Source: Fistularia commersonii | Lineage: Eukaryota; Chordata; Actinopteri; Syngnathiformes; Fistulariidae | DNA: 64,000 nt | Assembly (NCBI GenBank): GCA_037954325.1 | Contig: JBBMNZ010000002.1 | Coordinates: 16,159,179-16,223,178 of the forward strand | Direction: 5' to 3' | Shown here: positions 28,601 to 39,267 of the stretch, in pieces | How the letters are laid out: each line of letters opens with the position of its first letter | Numbering within the stretch: position 1 is the first letter of the stretch | Program-made: the position numbers and the translations under genes | The notes under the pieces: generated by a model | What the model was told of the DNA's origin: nothing | The model's database searches: none | What the model saw: the letters and a program-made list of their open reading frames with translations, nothing else

Positions 28601-31600
28601 ACCGTATCCCTTTCTACATGTCCACAGACTGTGAAAACCTGCTGAAGAAATTACTAGTCCTGAACCCTATCAAACGAGGAAGTTTGGAGGTACCGCCATC
28701 ACTTGCCTGACATATCAGTGATATCACCAAGATAGTTAACTGCTCGCAGATGTAAAAATCCAGACACCAAACACAGTTATATGCCACTCAATCTGTCCTC
28801 TCACAGTTGAGTGTGATATCTCACCACAAATAAAAACTCTAACACACACTAGAATTTACTATTGCTAACAAAATTGATGACAGGTTAAAATTAACATATG
28901 CTGGGTAACTGCACTTTGATGAGCTAATAGTGAACTACAAACATGCTTTTTATATTCACAACCAGTTTTTATTTCAGATTTAACTGGTCGATGTATACAT
29001 GCAGTTTTACGATCTGATGATCACGCATATTTTTCATAGTTTGCTCCCCCTTCAACAAATGTCAAATAAATTGAATTTGTTAAATGTCACCATTTATTTC
29101 TTGGAATGCTTAAAAGCAGCTGCACAGTCAGGACAGTTAAAAAGCATTTATTGTGTTCAAATGTGATATTTAGTGACTTAAATTCCAATTTTTTCAGTCA
29201 AGACTCAGCCCCACCCACCCACAGCTGGAACAGGCATAAATTCAATAGTAAAGATATGACCATTAACAATAAGAACTGCTCATGCCAGTTTTCTCGCCTC
29301 AGCAAAGCTGGTGATGTGAAAAGTATCATAAAGACGCATGATTGGAATCAAAGTTGAAATGACCCATCGCTTTCCGATTGTCTTGTTTCCTTGTTAGCAA
29401 ATCATGAAAGACCATTGGATGAATGTGGGTCACGAGGAGGAGGAGCTGAAGCCTTACACTGAGCCAGAGGCGGACTTCAGTGACTCATCAAGGATAGGTG
29501 TGGATGAGTGTGTGTGGATGTCATTCTGCATGTCATGACCAGCACTGAGAATTTGATTTACAGTGAATTGCTTCACGTCCACCAACAGAACTCATGGTGA
29601 CAATGGGCTTTCCTAAAGATGAGATCACCGAGTCCCTACTTAGCCAGAAGTATGATGATGTCATGGCCACTTATCTGCTGTTGGGCAGAAAAGCTCCGGA
29701 GGTCAGTACGTTTGACCTAGATCATTTTGACATCATCTGTCGGCATGTTTCCATGTAATTATATTCTCCCCCCGTCTTTATATTTCAGTTTGAGGGGAGT
29801 GAACCTCTGACAAACAGCATCCTGGGTCACAGACAGCGACCGACCAGTGACATCAACAACAGCTCCAGTATTTCTCCTGCCCATCCCAAAGTCACACGCA
29901 GCATCTCGGCAAATCAGAAGCAACGCCGCTACAGTGATCATGGTGGGGATGATGATGGTGGTGGTGGTGTCGTAGAGAAGCCAAGTAAAGTAACCCCGTC
30001 CTTCCCAGCTCTGAGAGAGCTGCTGGCTGTGTGTTGTGTAGGGGGAAGCTGCTCTTAATTTCTGATAACAGCCCCAATCATTAGATGTGGGTTTCGACTC
30101 AGTGGATGAGACCACAAAAAGGCAGTAAAGCTCTACGTACAGGGTTTCTGTTGGTCTTAAAGAAGTCTGTAACATATATATATATAAATATTACATTATC
30201 ATCAGAATTGTCTTGACCAAAAACCTGGGTTACTTTGTTTGGCTTACCAGAGCCAATCTAAGTCAATGTTGGTTGAAAACATCAGCAGGAGTTTTATCAC
30301 TTTACATTTTACTTGATTTTCTTTTCAGCGGTTTATAAAAATATAACTTGTAGGTTTTTCTACCTACTGTTTGTTTAGGCTGTCAAACAAAATCTTTTTA
30401 TATTTCTGTATTATTCATTACTGGGAGGTGGTCTTTCCTGCTGGGCCTTACCTCTAACAGTGCCTGTGGTAGACTGCATGGCAGGGGCCCTTCTTCCCTG
30501 AGGCAGACCTAAACCTGACATTGTTTTGACAATTCGAGATCTGCACAAAATACATAGTCAATTGACATTTTTCTGCACTGCTTGTGTTATCATGCTGTCT
30601 TTATCACATTTGTTCATTTCCCCATTGTCTTTGAAATTTTACGACGTATACCAAATTCACTGTGGTTTACTTTAGATTCCTTCTTCAGCTGTGCATAGAT
30701 ACTATACTGTCTTAGTTATCTTGGCTACTTAACCCATAATATGACCCAATCATCCAGACCTGACTCCCGACAGAGCTACAGACCTGTACTTGTTTAAAAC
30801 CTAAAGAAACCCTGAATTTCTCTGGATGAGCATAAAAAGATTATGTTGTTTTTCTGTTTTGGGATCAAGAGGATATCACATCCTCTTTGTGTGCCTTTCC
30901 CCTTCTCTGTGTAAAAATGAGTGCATTCAAATCCTGACTTAATTCTCATATCGGAGCATAATTTTTTTTTCGATTTTCAACGCGTTCTAGATATATGCAA
31001 AGGAGTGAGTCAGTCTTAGCGTTGTACCGTCTTGACAGCTTCCTCCTATTTCATGTGGGACTGTTGTGTCTGGCACCATCTGCTGGCTGGGCTGTTTTCC
31101 TGCAGCTCACTCAGGAACAGCACCTCGAAGCATGTGGAGTGAACACCTTTGCTTTGTTCCCGCTCTTCTTGGCTTCTATAGCAGGACATTATATTGGATA
31201 AAATGATTTTTGCACCATGCCACATTTGATGAATTATTGCTTTGAGTGGCTTTGCTGAATGCTACTGTAACCTCTAGAAAATCATTGTGTGTTTAAAAAA
31301 ATAGACATTCAGACATGTTCAACATTAGATCTCCCTGTTTCCCATTCTATTCTCTTCTGTGTGACTCCCTTAGTGGGTCCATCTGTGCCCCCAGCGGTAT
31401 CGTACACAAGGCGTGGCCAGGCTTTGAGTGTGGAAAGTGATCATCGGGAGGAGTGGGACGGAGCCCGTCGGCTGGAGCTCAGCACCTCAAAAGGAGACGT
31501 TCCAGCTTCACCGCTGGGAGTTCAGGAGAGGAAAAAAACTACAAGCACTGTGGGGGTGAGGAAGTAGAATGCAAATAACATAAACAGAAGGCAGGTCCTA

Positions 31601-34600
31601 AATGACAGGAACATTGAAAGAATAGCAAGATTTGCATTTTTTAGCTTATTTTATCACCCCAAAAGTGTTTACCTGGCTTTGGAATGCTGGGATACTGTTA
31701 TGGTTTCCTATCATAAGAGCTTAAAGAAAATCAATATATCCTGGAGAATATTTCTGTGCAGGATTACAATTCCATCTTAAATTGTCACTTAAAAAATGGG
31801 GATGTATCTTCAAAATAAAGAACATACATCTGTTAAGTTCATATTATTTTAATCTGACCTGTCAATGATATAACCAGTCCTTAACTACTCAAATCACCAA
31901 TAGCTGCTGGCCATACACATGTCGAACTCTATTCAAGTCTGCTGCAGAAAGATATTAATGTTTTGGTGCATTGCTTTTACTTTGTGTCTTCAAAGACAAG
32001 GTGTGGATCCTGAATCTTTGATTTATATTCAGATTATGATGGAGCTTTATTTTGCTGATTCATTCCACAGACCAATGGATCAATGACTCGCAGGAACACT
32101 TATGTGTGCGAACGATCCTCCACTGATCGCTATTCAGCTATTCCTAATGGCAAAGACAGCAGGTGAATAGCAACTCAGTGAAATATTCCCCTGATGTAAT
32201 TCTGCTCTTTTGATTTCTTGCAAGGTATAAGCATTTACAGTATCTCCTTGGCTCCTTTTTCCCAGTTTAACTGAGGTGTCAGGAAGCACCCCGTCAACTG
32301 CAATGAGCTCCACGCGGCCTCGTCACACCAAATCCATGTCATCATCAGGGCATCCTTCGAAGAGCACACTGCCCCCGATCGAAGATAATACAGAGCTTAA
32401 AGCCAGGTGAGCTGCCTGACCTTGAAATGATTGCATGGTTAGCAGGAGATCACGAGCGCCATGCTATTCTTAAGCTTGTTTTCAGTTAAGATGATGGACA
32501 CAATTCCCGGCATCCCAGAAAAAAAATGAAAAGAAGTCGAATTTGGTGCAGAATCTGTTTCTGCTGCCAAAGCAATTTAGGTAAACTTAAATTTTACGAA
32601 CATTTCCAAAGAATACGTGTAAAGATTTGCTTGCAACGAACAAGAAACTACCTGAACATGCTCAAGCATTTCAAGAAAAGTAGAACAAAGGTGTGCGTCA
32701 TTTCAATTCCAGGTTGGAGAATTGGAATCTAAAATAGAAAGCAAGACATATTTGTCTCTTATCATTCTGTTGCAGGAAATGATAACTAGAAAAGAGCAGG
32801 AATCCTGTATAGATGCGACAGCGATTTACCAATTTGGACTGAATTTTCCTATGACTCTGTGTTTTAGCTCCTCTCCCCGAGGTCCCTCCACCTCCCCATC
32901 TGCGCACAGTATTAGCACCCCAGAGAAGAACCGCTTCCCCCGTGGCACCACTAGCCGCAGCACCTTTCACGGCGCCCAGCTTCGAGATCGCCGCAGTGCC
33001 ACCTACAATGGCCCCCCGGCCTCGCCCACATTGTCCCACGACACGGGGGCTCTCGCTCAGCAGCGAAGGGGCACCTCAACTGGAATTATTAGCAAGATCA
33101 CCTCCAAGTTTGTCCGCAGGTCAGTGAAGACACGCTGCTTTATATGTGATACACAAGCGTGTCCCTTACAATTCCTTCACTAACAAAGGACATATGATTT
33201 TTCTAGCGAGTGAAATTACCTCTAAGTATTGGCACTTAGGAGATTGAAAAGGATGATTTTCTTTTTAATGTATCTAGATGTAGTTTTCAGGAATGAGTTG
33301 AAAAAATCAAGTAGCTCAGTTAACTAATCTCGCGTGAAAAATAATCACAAGCCTGACTGAACATTTACTCTTTGCCATCAGATATAGTTTTTAAGGAGTA
33401 ACTCAGTTAATCGGCTTTTCCTGCTTAATCTGTGTGCGTTGCTGTACACTTAAATATGCAGTGCATATCCACTGCATTTATTTGCCATTGTTATGAAAAT
33501 GGTATCGAACAGATCTTTTATATGCATAGCAATGCCTACAGCCATAAGGGCTACATCTTGTATGTTAAGGTTGCTAACACATGTAGAAGGAAAATGGTCC
33601 ATGTCAAAGATTTGTGTCTTTTAAATGCGTTTTTACCATTTGCAAAAAAAAATATAGTGATTGTATTTTGAGCCTCACTTAGTATTGAACCACTGTACCT
33701 GGGGCTATGAAAAATGATCAATATGCTAGTATACTGCATAGAATGCACGTTTCATTGCAATTTATCAAATTTCCTGACGCCCATCAGTATTTCTCCACAC
33801 CTAGTGGATTGAAAAGAGGCTCCGCCCTTTCCTCGGGAGCTCCATTAGAGGAAATTGACATCTATCAGAAAAGGGAAAAACATTCTTGCTGAACCTTATT
33901 ATATGGAGCTCTTTCAAAACAAAAGTTGCATAAAACAAGCAGTGACTGCCAACTCAGAGCCTCACTTAAAGACACAAAACGGTCTTCGGCATTAAGGTTC
34001 AGATATTAAGAGAATGCAGGCATAAGAAAAACAATTTCAATTTAACATCTGAACTTTTCTGATCACCGATGCATTTGTATTTATATGTACAATTTTATTG
34101 TACGACGTATCGTTTAGGAATGCAAGTATGAGAAAACCGTTTTGTGTTACTTGCTACGTCATGAGGTCCTTGCCAATGCTCTGCCTGTGTATGAAAGGGG
34201 CAAAGCTGTAAGCTGATAAAATCATTCAAATTGACTGTGCATTGAAGGACATCAAAACAAATATGTGAAATTCATCATTTAAGTTGAGCAAAAAAAAAAA
34301 AAAACAATTATCCATCATACAAAATTGTGAAATTCAAGCAGCGGTACAGATTGCGCCCTGACATATGCACTCTGATTGTCAACCCTTGTTGCTCATTATA
34401 CACGCACTCTGGTAGACCTTGCTTTGAACATGAACTGCAAAGCATAGTGGCCTCTCATTCGCATAGTAGCTCCTTGTGTCACCTTCACGCCGGTCCATCT
34501 GGTAGTGGCTCACAGCTTTCTCTCCTTCTCTCCCCGCATAGAGCTCTGTCTTTCAGGTCCACCCGGAGGTAGGATAACACAACGCTTGCTGCACCTGCCC

Positions 34601-35681
34601 CTCCATTTAAAAAAAAAAAAGAGAGAGAAATTCTGGCCCATATCTCCTTAACTCCTCCTGTACTTGCCCCACAGTCTCACATCCTCGCCCTGTTATGCTG
34701 TGTATTTGCTTCCCCGTGCACACTTGCCTTTAGAATATACCTCACTGCTCACCAGCTTTTCCTGTACAGGACATCTGCTTCTCAAGTCGCTTCCTCTCCT
34801 CTCCTTACTCTCCCCTGTCTCTATTCCTGCTCATGCCAAAGGATCAGGTAAATTGCGCGGCAATTGAAAGATTGAGAATGATTTTGTCACCGCTAACAGA
34901 TCAGTGGAGATTAAGAAAAGGTAACACAAAAAACACGATGATGCATCTGGCTAGTGTGAAGGAGCTACTCTTAATTTCGCCTCAGAAGGTCACAGTCACC
35001 TCATTGTGTGCTGAACCCTGATACCCAGGAGTGTGGATTCTTTCCTGGCATGATGCCTGACAGCCCTCTCTATGTCCAGTGATGATGGTGTTGTTGGGGT
35101 GCCATTTTTTCATTAAATCGTGTAAGTAACAGTATATTCTTGGTTTATTTCAGGGTGCCTAGTGAGGGAGAGGCCAGTGCCAGGACAGAAACTCCGAGGT
35201 GAGAATTGGATTAAGATCTGTCATAGAGCCTGTAACCAACCTCCGCCTCCCTTACCATCTTTTTCCCTCCTCTCTACACTCTGGCTCTCTCTCTCTCGCA
35301 CCTGCTCTGCCGTCTTCCACTTTTGCCTATTGTAGGAGTGCATCTGGTGATGCTAAAGAGGATGGAGGCCGGGACTCGAAGCCTCGCTCGCTGCGTTTCA
35401 CGTGGAGCATGAAGACCACCTCCTCGCTGGGGCCATCCGAGATGATGAGGGAGATCCGAAAAGTTCTGGATGCCAACAGCTGTGATTATGAGCAGCGCGA
35501 ACGTTTCCTCCTCTTCTGTGTCCACGGCGATGCTCGTCAGGACAACCTCGTTCAATGGGAAATGGAGGTGTGTAAACTGCCCCGCCTTTCTCTCAACGGT
35601 GTGCGCTTCAAGAGGATATCGGGCACATCCATCGCCTTTAAGAATATTGCTTGCAAAATTGCCAATGAGCTCAAACTGTGA
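4987..35681 (+). CDS. mark1: MARK1, microtubule affinity-regulating Ser/Thr kinase (Par-1 family)
   Basis: Coding exons: 4987-5037, 7308-7508, 16193-16246, 25290-25338, 26178-26243, 26467-26537, 27267-27323, 27438-27674, 28570-28689, 29398-29497, 29589-29701, 29789-29942, 31374-31555, 32071-32162, 32266-32406, 32868-33119, 35154-35198, 35336-35681. All junctions are GT/AG and in phase, giving 776 aa (human MARK1 is 795). The protein has an N-terminal header starting [17 protein letters not shown] and a kinase domain at about 59-310: Gly loop GKGNFAKV 66-73, VAVK lysine 88, HRD 179-181, DFG 199-201, and LKB1-type T-loop Thr214 in [13 protein letters not shown] domain follows at about 336-370, then a long Ser-rich spacer with the aPKC-type site SRSTFH, and a C-terminal KA1 domain ending IANELKL. 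The family phosphorylates tau/MAP KxGS motifs, detaching MAPs from microtubules, and acts in cell polarity. I chose MARK1 over MARK3 from the SVDG segment after exon 1 and the UBA wording VTMGF. No key residue is missing. Confidence 0.96.
5038..7307 (+). other. mark1: mark1 intron 1
   Basis: The intron begins gtaagt and ends tctgcag. Its first 400 bp continue the GC-rich promoter-like composition and may hold regulatory sequence, but no specific site can be supported. There is a short (CA)n run near 6322-6335. No additional coding exon was recognised. Confidence 0.7.
7509..16192 (+). other. mark1: mark1 intron 2 (8.7 kb)
   Basis: The donor is gtgagt after GRE, and the acceptor is tttctag before VAVKII. 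The intron is AT-rich with poly(T) runs (about 9928, 10207-10243 and 12738) and a CA-rich patch at 8947-8995. One interspersed repeat lies at about 14930-15490. I see no exon or RNA gene in the remainder. Confidence 0.8.
14930..15490. repeat. Interspersed repeat, class unresolved
   Basis: The left part, from 'tacattacagtcatttcaca' through 'gggacttgcaatac', matches a very common teleost repeat wording (a cattacagtcattt block followed by a ttatccaaagcgacttacaa-like block). The right part, read on the minus strand at 15132-15470, encodes a degraded peptide with the words [18 protein letters not shown] and CQLKTYLF. That resembles the C-terminal tail of fish non-LTR reverse transcriptases. A T-tract followed by a G-tract (about 15102-15131) separates the parts. 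It may be two elements side by side. Confidence 0.5.
16601..16648. repeat. (CA)24 microsatellite
   Basis: An uninterrupted CA dinucleotide run of 48 bp lies in mark1 intron 3. Its length and purity make it likely to be polymorphic. Confidence 0.95.
16855..16922 (+). repeat. Long near-perfect inverted repeat (hairpin) in mark1 intron 3
   Basis: The left arm starts 'atgggtttttacaacaacc' and ends 'cctacttcaa'. After a 5-nt loop, the right arm runs 'ttgaagtagg' to 'gttgttgtaaaaccccat'. The arms pair over about 31 positions with only a few mismatches or bulges near the middle. The size, about 68 nt, falls in the range of an animal microRNA precursor. The tiny loop and intronic setting also fit a miniature inverted-repeat transposon. 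No function is claimed. Confidence 0.7.
19600..19830 (-). mobile_element. 3' fragment of an RTE-like non-LTR retrotransposon
   Basis: The plus strand reads 'cttcaggggtcaccacagcg', followed by 'tctccatctaaccctattct'. These are the same words found at 63240-63330, where the element is longer and reverse-transcriptase wording is visible on the minus strand. Only about 230 bp of the 3' end are present, so the copy is dead. Confidence 0.65.
20090..20530 (-). mobile_element. Second, more diverged 3' fragment of the same RTE-like element
   Basis: It repeats the wording of the copy at 19600 ('cttcaggggacgccacagc', 'ctccatctaaccctattctc', 'ctgatcctatccatccttgt') but with more substitutions, and extends further into the element for a total of about 440 bp. 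It lies only about 260 bp from the first copy and in the same orientation. The region between them is unrelated AT-rich sequence. Confidence 0.6.
25339..35335 (+). other. mark1: mark1 introns 4 to 17, summary
   Basis: These introns range from under 100 bp (29498-29588, 29702-29788) to about 2.0 kb (33120-35153, counted as one intron when the microexon is skipped). All begin with GT and end with AG. Apart from the alternative microexon at 34542-34568, I recognise no exon, RNA gene or mobile element in them. Poly(A) runs occur near 34291 and 34609. Confidence 0.7.
34542..34568 (+). CDS. mark1: Alternative 27-nt microexon of mark1
   Basis: Between constitutive exons ending at 33119 and starting at 35154 lies a 27-nt block preceded by a pyrimidine-rich tract ending in catag and followed by the donor gtagga. 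Inserted in phase it adds [13 protein letters not shown] residues after KFVRR. MARK2 and MARK3 are known to have an optional insert reading NLSFRFARR at this exact place. The length is a multiple of three and both boundary phases match, so inclusion yields 785 aa and skipping 776 aa. The insert adds basic and serine residues in the spacer before the KA1 domain. Confidence 0.8.
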
Positions 35682-37040
35682 CGGCAGATGGAGTCCCAGT
35701 CGGTCTTTGGTGAGCTCTGGGTACGTTTTCATCTCATCACTGGATTAGTGTTGATTTATAGGACATAATTCAGCACTGAAGGTCCTCTCACAGGAAAGGG
35801 GTGGCCTCAGCTGGTAATGTGCAATACTGGCCACGAATGTACTGTACAGGGTGACTGGATAGAAATCACTAGGTTCCACCTCTGTGACAGAGAGATAGCA
35901 AAAAAGAGCTACTACACCTTTTTTTTTTCTTCCGTCCAGCCCTCCATCTCTCTTATCAACCCGCTGCTCTTTGTCATAAGACACATTCATGTAACACAGG
36001 CAGTATGCAACTGAAGATGACCATCCTGCAATAATGTTCTCTTTTTCTAAACGCCTACTACAAGATCTACTCTCCCTGCTGAATAACCATTGAATTAACT
36101 GAAAGCTAAATTAGCCGCTTTTCCACCTGTGTTAAGTCAGTATATAGATCAGGCTGGAGTCCATACTAAAACTATGTAAAAAGAGAATTGTACTGTATGC
36201 ATAACATCTGCAGGTACTGTATTATATATTGATTTTGAGTTCTGTACAGAATTGTTTCGTCAATACTGTCCTTTTTCATGGAATTTAAGTTTTTCCTAAT
36301 ATAATTGATGTCTCTTAGAGCATTATCCTTTTGGTCTGTGATTTTTTTTTTTTTAATTCTTTTTTTTGAGAGCCACCATTTTGAAAATATTTGTGTTTTT
36401 CGTTAATTTAAAGAGCGCTAAATTATTTTGTGGAATATTAAGGGATTTTTTCCCCTTGCCTTTTACGTTTTGATTCGCCTACAAGAAAAAAAGCAAAACA
36501 AAAAAAAAAACACTAAGTTGCACCATATAAACTTGAGTAGTAAGTTCAGTTAAAACTGAAAATGTGTTCACTTTATTTTTTCTCTGCAGTAGGTAGGTGA
36601 TTTGGAGATCCTGCTGCAATTGCACAAGTTTTCCAGGGTGATGTATGTGAACATGAGAGTATGCACCTGTATTTCTTTCATGTTAGTTTGGTAATCCTCA
36701 ATTACATAAAAGCAGGGTGTAAACAGGTTTCGCATAGAAAGGACAGTACCACCTCTATCCACTGCAGATGCATGGAGAGTCAAACAATCACCGTGAAGGA
36801 AGCATTTTGTCTTGTGGAGCCTTTTTAAAGAGCCTAAAGAGCCTGGTTAAGTCCTGCCACCAGTGTAATTTTGCAGGTACTTGTGTATCTCCTTGCTTTT
36901 TTTTTTTTTTTTTTAATTTTTTTTTTTTTAATTCAAAAAATTTTATTGTATTTATTCCATTACATTGTAATGTGCTGCTTTGTAGAATTGAGGCGTGCAC
37001 TTTGTTGGAGAAAATAAAAAGGATTTTATTTGTTTGTATT
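35682..37040 (+). other. mark1: mark1 3' UTR
   Basis: This AT-rich sequence follows the TGA at 35679-35681 without any recognisable exon and contains long T runs (about 36340-36367 and 36898-36929). It ends around the polyadenylation signal at 37013, which is followed by the GT/T-rich stretch expected of a cleavage site. The extent is inferred. Confidence 0.6.
37013..37018 (+). terminator. mark1: mark1 polyadenylation signal AATAAA
   Basis: A canonical AATAAA hexamer lies about 1.3 kb after the mark1 stop codon. It is followed within 10-30 nt by a T- and GT-rich stretch (attttatttgtttgtattta). It is the best candidate for the 3' end. Other sites cannot be excluded. Confidence 0.55.
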
Positions 37041-37043
37041 TAG

Positions 37044-37241
37044 TTTATTTCATTTCTCATGGCTGAATCCCTACTTACACACTCAATTTCAAGAATGCAT
37101 TTTCACTAAAGCAATGACATGAAAGTGTCAGTGTGTTTGTGTGTCATTTTCTTCAAGGACAAGGTGTCGGGATTTCTCCCTGAGGCCTTGACATTCCACA
37201 TGAAGCTTGGATGAGAAACATCGATGATGAAAGCTTTTATT
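37044..37241 (-). terminator. lgi1: Candidate lgi1 polyadenylation signals (minus-strand AATAAA)
   Basis: TTTATT on the plus strand, which is AATAAA for lgi1, occurs at 37236-37241 and again at 37044-37049. Either would give lgi1 a 3' UTR of roughly 0.7-0.95 kb. The second would end almost exactly where mark1 ends. Which one is used cannot be decided here. Confidence 0.35.
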
Positions 37242-37771
37242 GACTCTGAATAGCATATTAGTAAATGGGTTAATCCTAATCATGACACTCCGGATGCAAT
37301 TTGTTAGTTTATAGCATTATGAACAATATCCTTGATTTTTACATGTTATTTCTTTCAGTGCGTGTATGAGAAAGTCTTCTAATTGTGCCCAACATTCTCT
37401 ATACTTGAAAAACAGTCACTTCCAAAAGTCAAAACATTATACAAACCATTAATGATGTACGTAATTGAGTTGCAGGGTAATACAGGTAGACACGACTTTT
37501 CTGTTGATTTTTGTAAAATTATAAATGTGTATTCAAAAATTATTTCAATCTCCTAAATTTGTATCTGCGTGGTCCCTCCTAAACTTACAAAAGCGTAATT
37601 TATAAATTACTTTCACATACAAGTGGAAAGATATAAATGTAAACATTTTTGTTTTGGCAGATTCATCCAGTGTTTAAATGTTGAAAAGATGTAACTGGTC
37701 ATGCATTAATATCTTCAGAACATCTTAAATCTAATCCTAACTTGAGACGCATGCATTGAACTCGCCGTGCG

Positions 37772-37797
37772 TCTCAGCCAGACATGTCTGGCTGAGA
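37772..37797. repeat. 26-bp perfect palindrome downstream of the lgi1 stop
   Basis: Thirteen bases (tctcagccagaca) are followed immediately by their exact reverse complement, with no spacer. The central ten bases are AGACATGTCT, which fits the p53-family half-site consensus RRRCWWGYYY. It lies about 180 bp past the lgi1 stop, inside the likely lgi1 3' UTR. Confidence 0.85.
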
Positions 37798-37973
37798 TAC
37801 AAGTGGTTATCAACATGCACTGATATCAATGGAAGTTTCTTAAGATGGGGAGCAATGCTTGCCTTTCTCAAGTTAAGATCTGATAAGGTGGTCAGGCCTG
37901 TGTCTCGTGTAAAAGCCCACTCAGAAGAGAAAAAACACAAAAGTAAGTGAATAACCAGTCAGCATTAAAACGC

Positions 37974-39227
37974 TCAGTTGCTCAGATCAATAACTAGGTG
38001 CTCGTAAATCTGCGTTTTTCCTTTGAAACTAGAGGCCAGCAGAAACTGTCGGTTGTCAATAGAGACTGGTGAGAAGGCCCTCGGTGCCTGGATGTTCAGC
38101 TCCTGGAAATGGACGAACTCGCCTTTCTTGGCATCCCAGCGGTAAACCTGTGTGAAAGAGTAATCACTGCCCAGAATAGCGTACTGCCAGCTGCCCACAG
38201 AGAATGGCTGAAATACCATAGAGCCACGAGAGGGCATGGTCTGCAATTCTCGAAAGAGGGCTCCGTCCCACCGCATCACTTTAGAGTCTCCGATGAAGCG
38301 GGTCAGGCAGATGAAGAGGTCTGACTTCACCTGGAAATGCTTAACGGCATAGACGTCCTCCATCTCTGGGATGTCTGTGCGTCGGTCAAAAAGCTTGGTA
38401 CTTTTGTTCCACTGGTAGATGACGGGCCTCTGGGAGCTGCTAGATAGGATCAAGTGCGGTTTGGAGGAGATCTCCATGTACTCGACATCTGTATCTCTGT
38501 ACCACGGATGAAGCGATTGGTGAGAGTAGAAGCCATTGCCGTTCCACTTGTAGATGGTGGTAGAACCGGCTTTTGAGCTGTCAGCTATGACAAAGAAGGA
38601 TTCTCCATCGATGCGGAAAGTCTCGACATCGTTTGGTTTCCGGATTTTCAGGATGTCGATGCCTTGGAGCTTAATAAATTTGTTGGCTGAGGTGTCACGC
38701 TTGTAGATGTGGGAGCCACCAAACAGCTGGGCCACAATAATGAAGAGCTGGTTGTCAATCACAAGAGGTTTGCAAATTACTGTGGATGTGCCTGATAAGG
38801 AAAAAGAAAAGATTTAAAGGCACGGCTTCAAACGTAGTCATTTTACGTTTCACTTGACTTTAACTTACTGTCGATATCATCAAAGTTCCTGAAGACCATC
38901 TCCACGTGATCCCACTCCAGAAAGCTACATTTGCCGATGAACGGCTGAGCAAACACCACATACTGGTCATTGCCAAAGGAAAAGGACTCAACAGATATAG
39001 ATTCAAACTTCAAAGACTGGTAGGAGGCAAACTCTGTGAAAGACACAAAAAAACAAATTCAATAATACCTAAACAAATAAAGAAAAAATGAACACTAGTC
39101 TTTCTGTTTGTCATGTTAGAAAAAGCTTCAATGTTTATTGAGGTGTTTTTTTTCCCCTGCAAATTAAAGTATTTTGAAATAGGAGATAATGTGCATTACT
39201 TCATCTTTCATTGTATTTCAAACTTTA

Positions 39228-39267
<40 letters not shown>

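Noticed and set aside
35274..35732. 152-codon minus-strand frame opposite the last mark1 exon
   Set aside because: It is the antisense shadow of the conserved KA1 coding exon.
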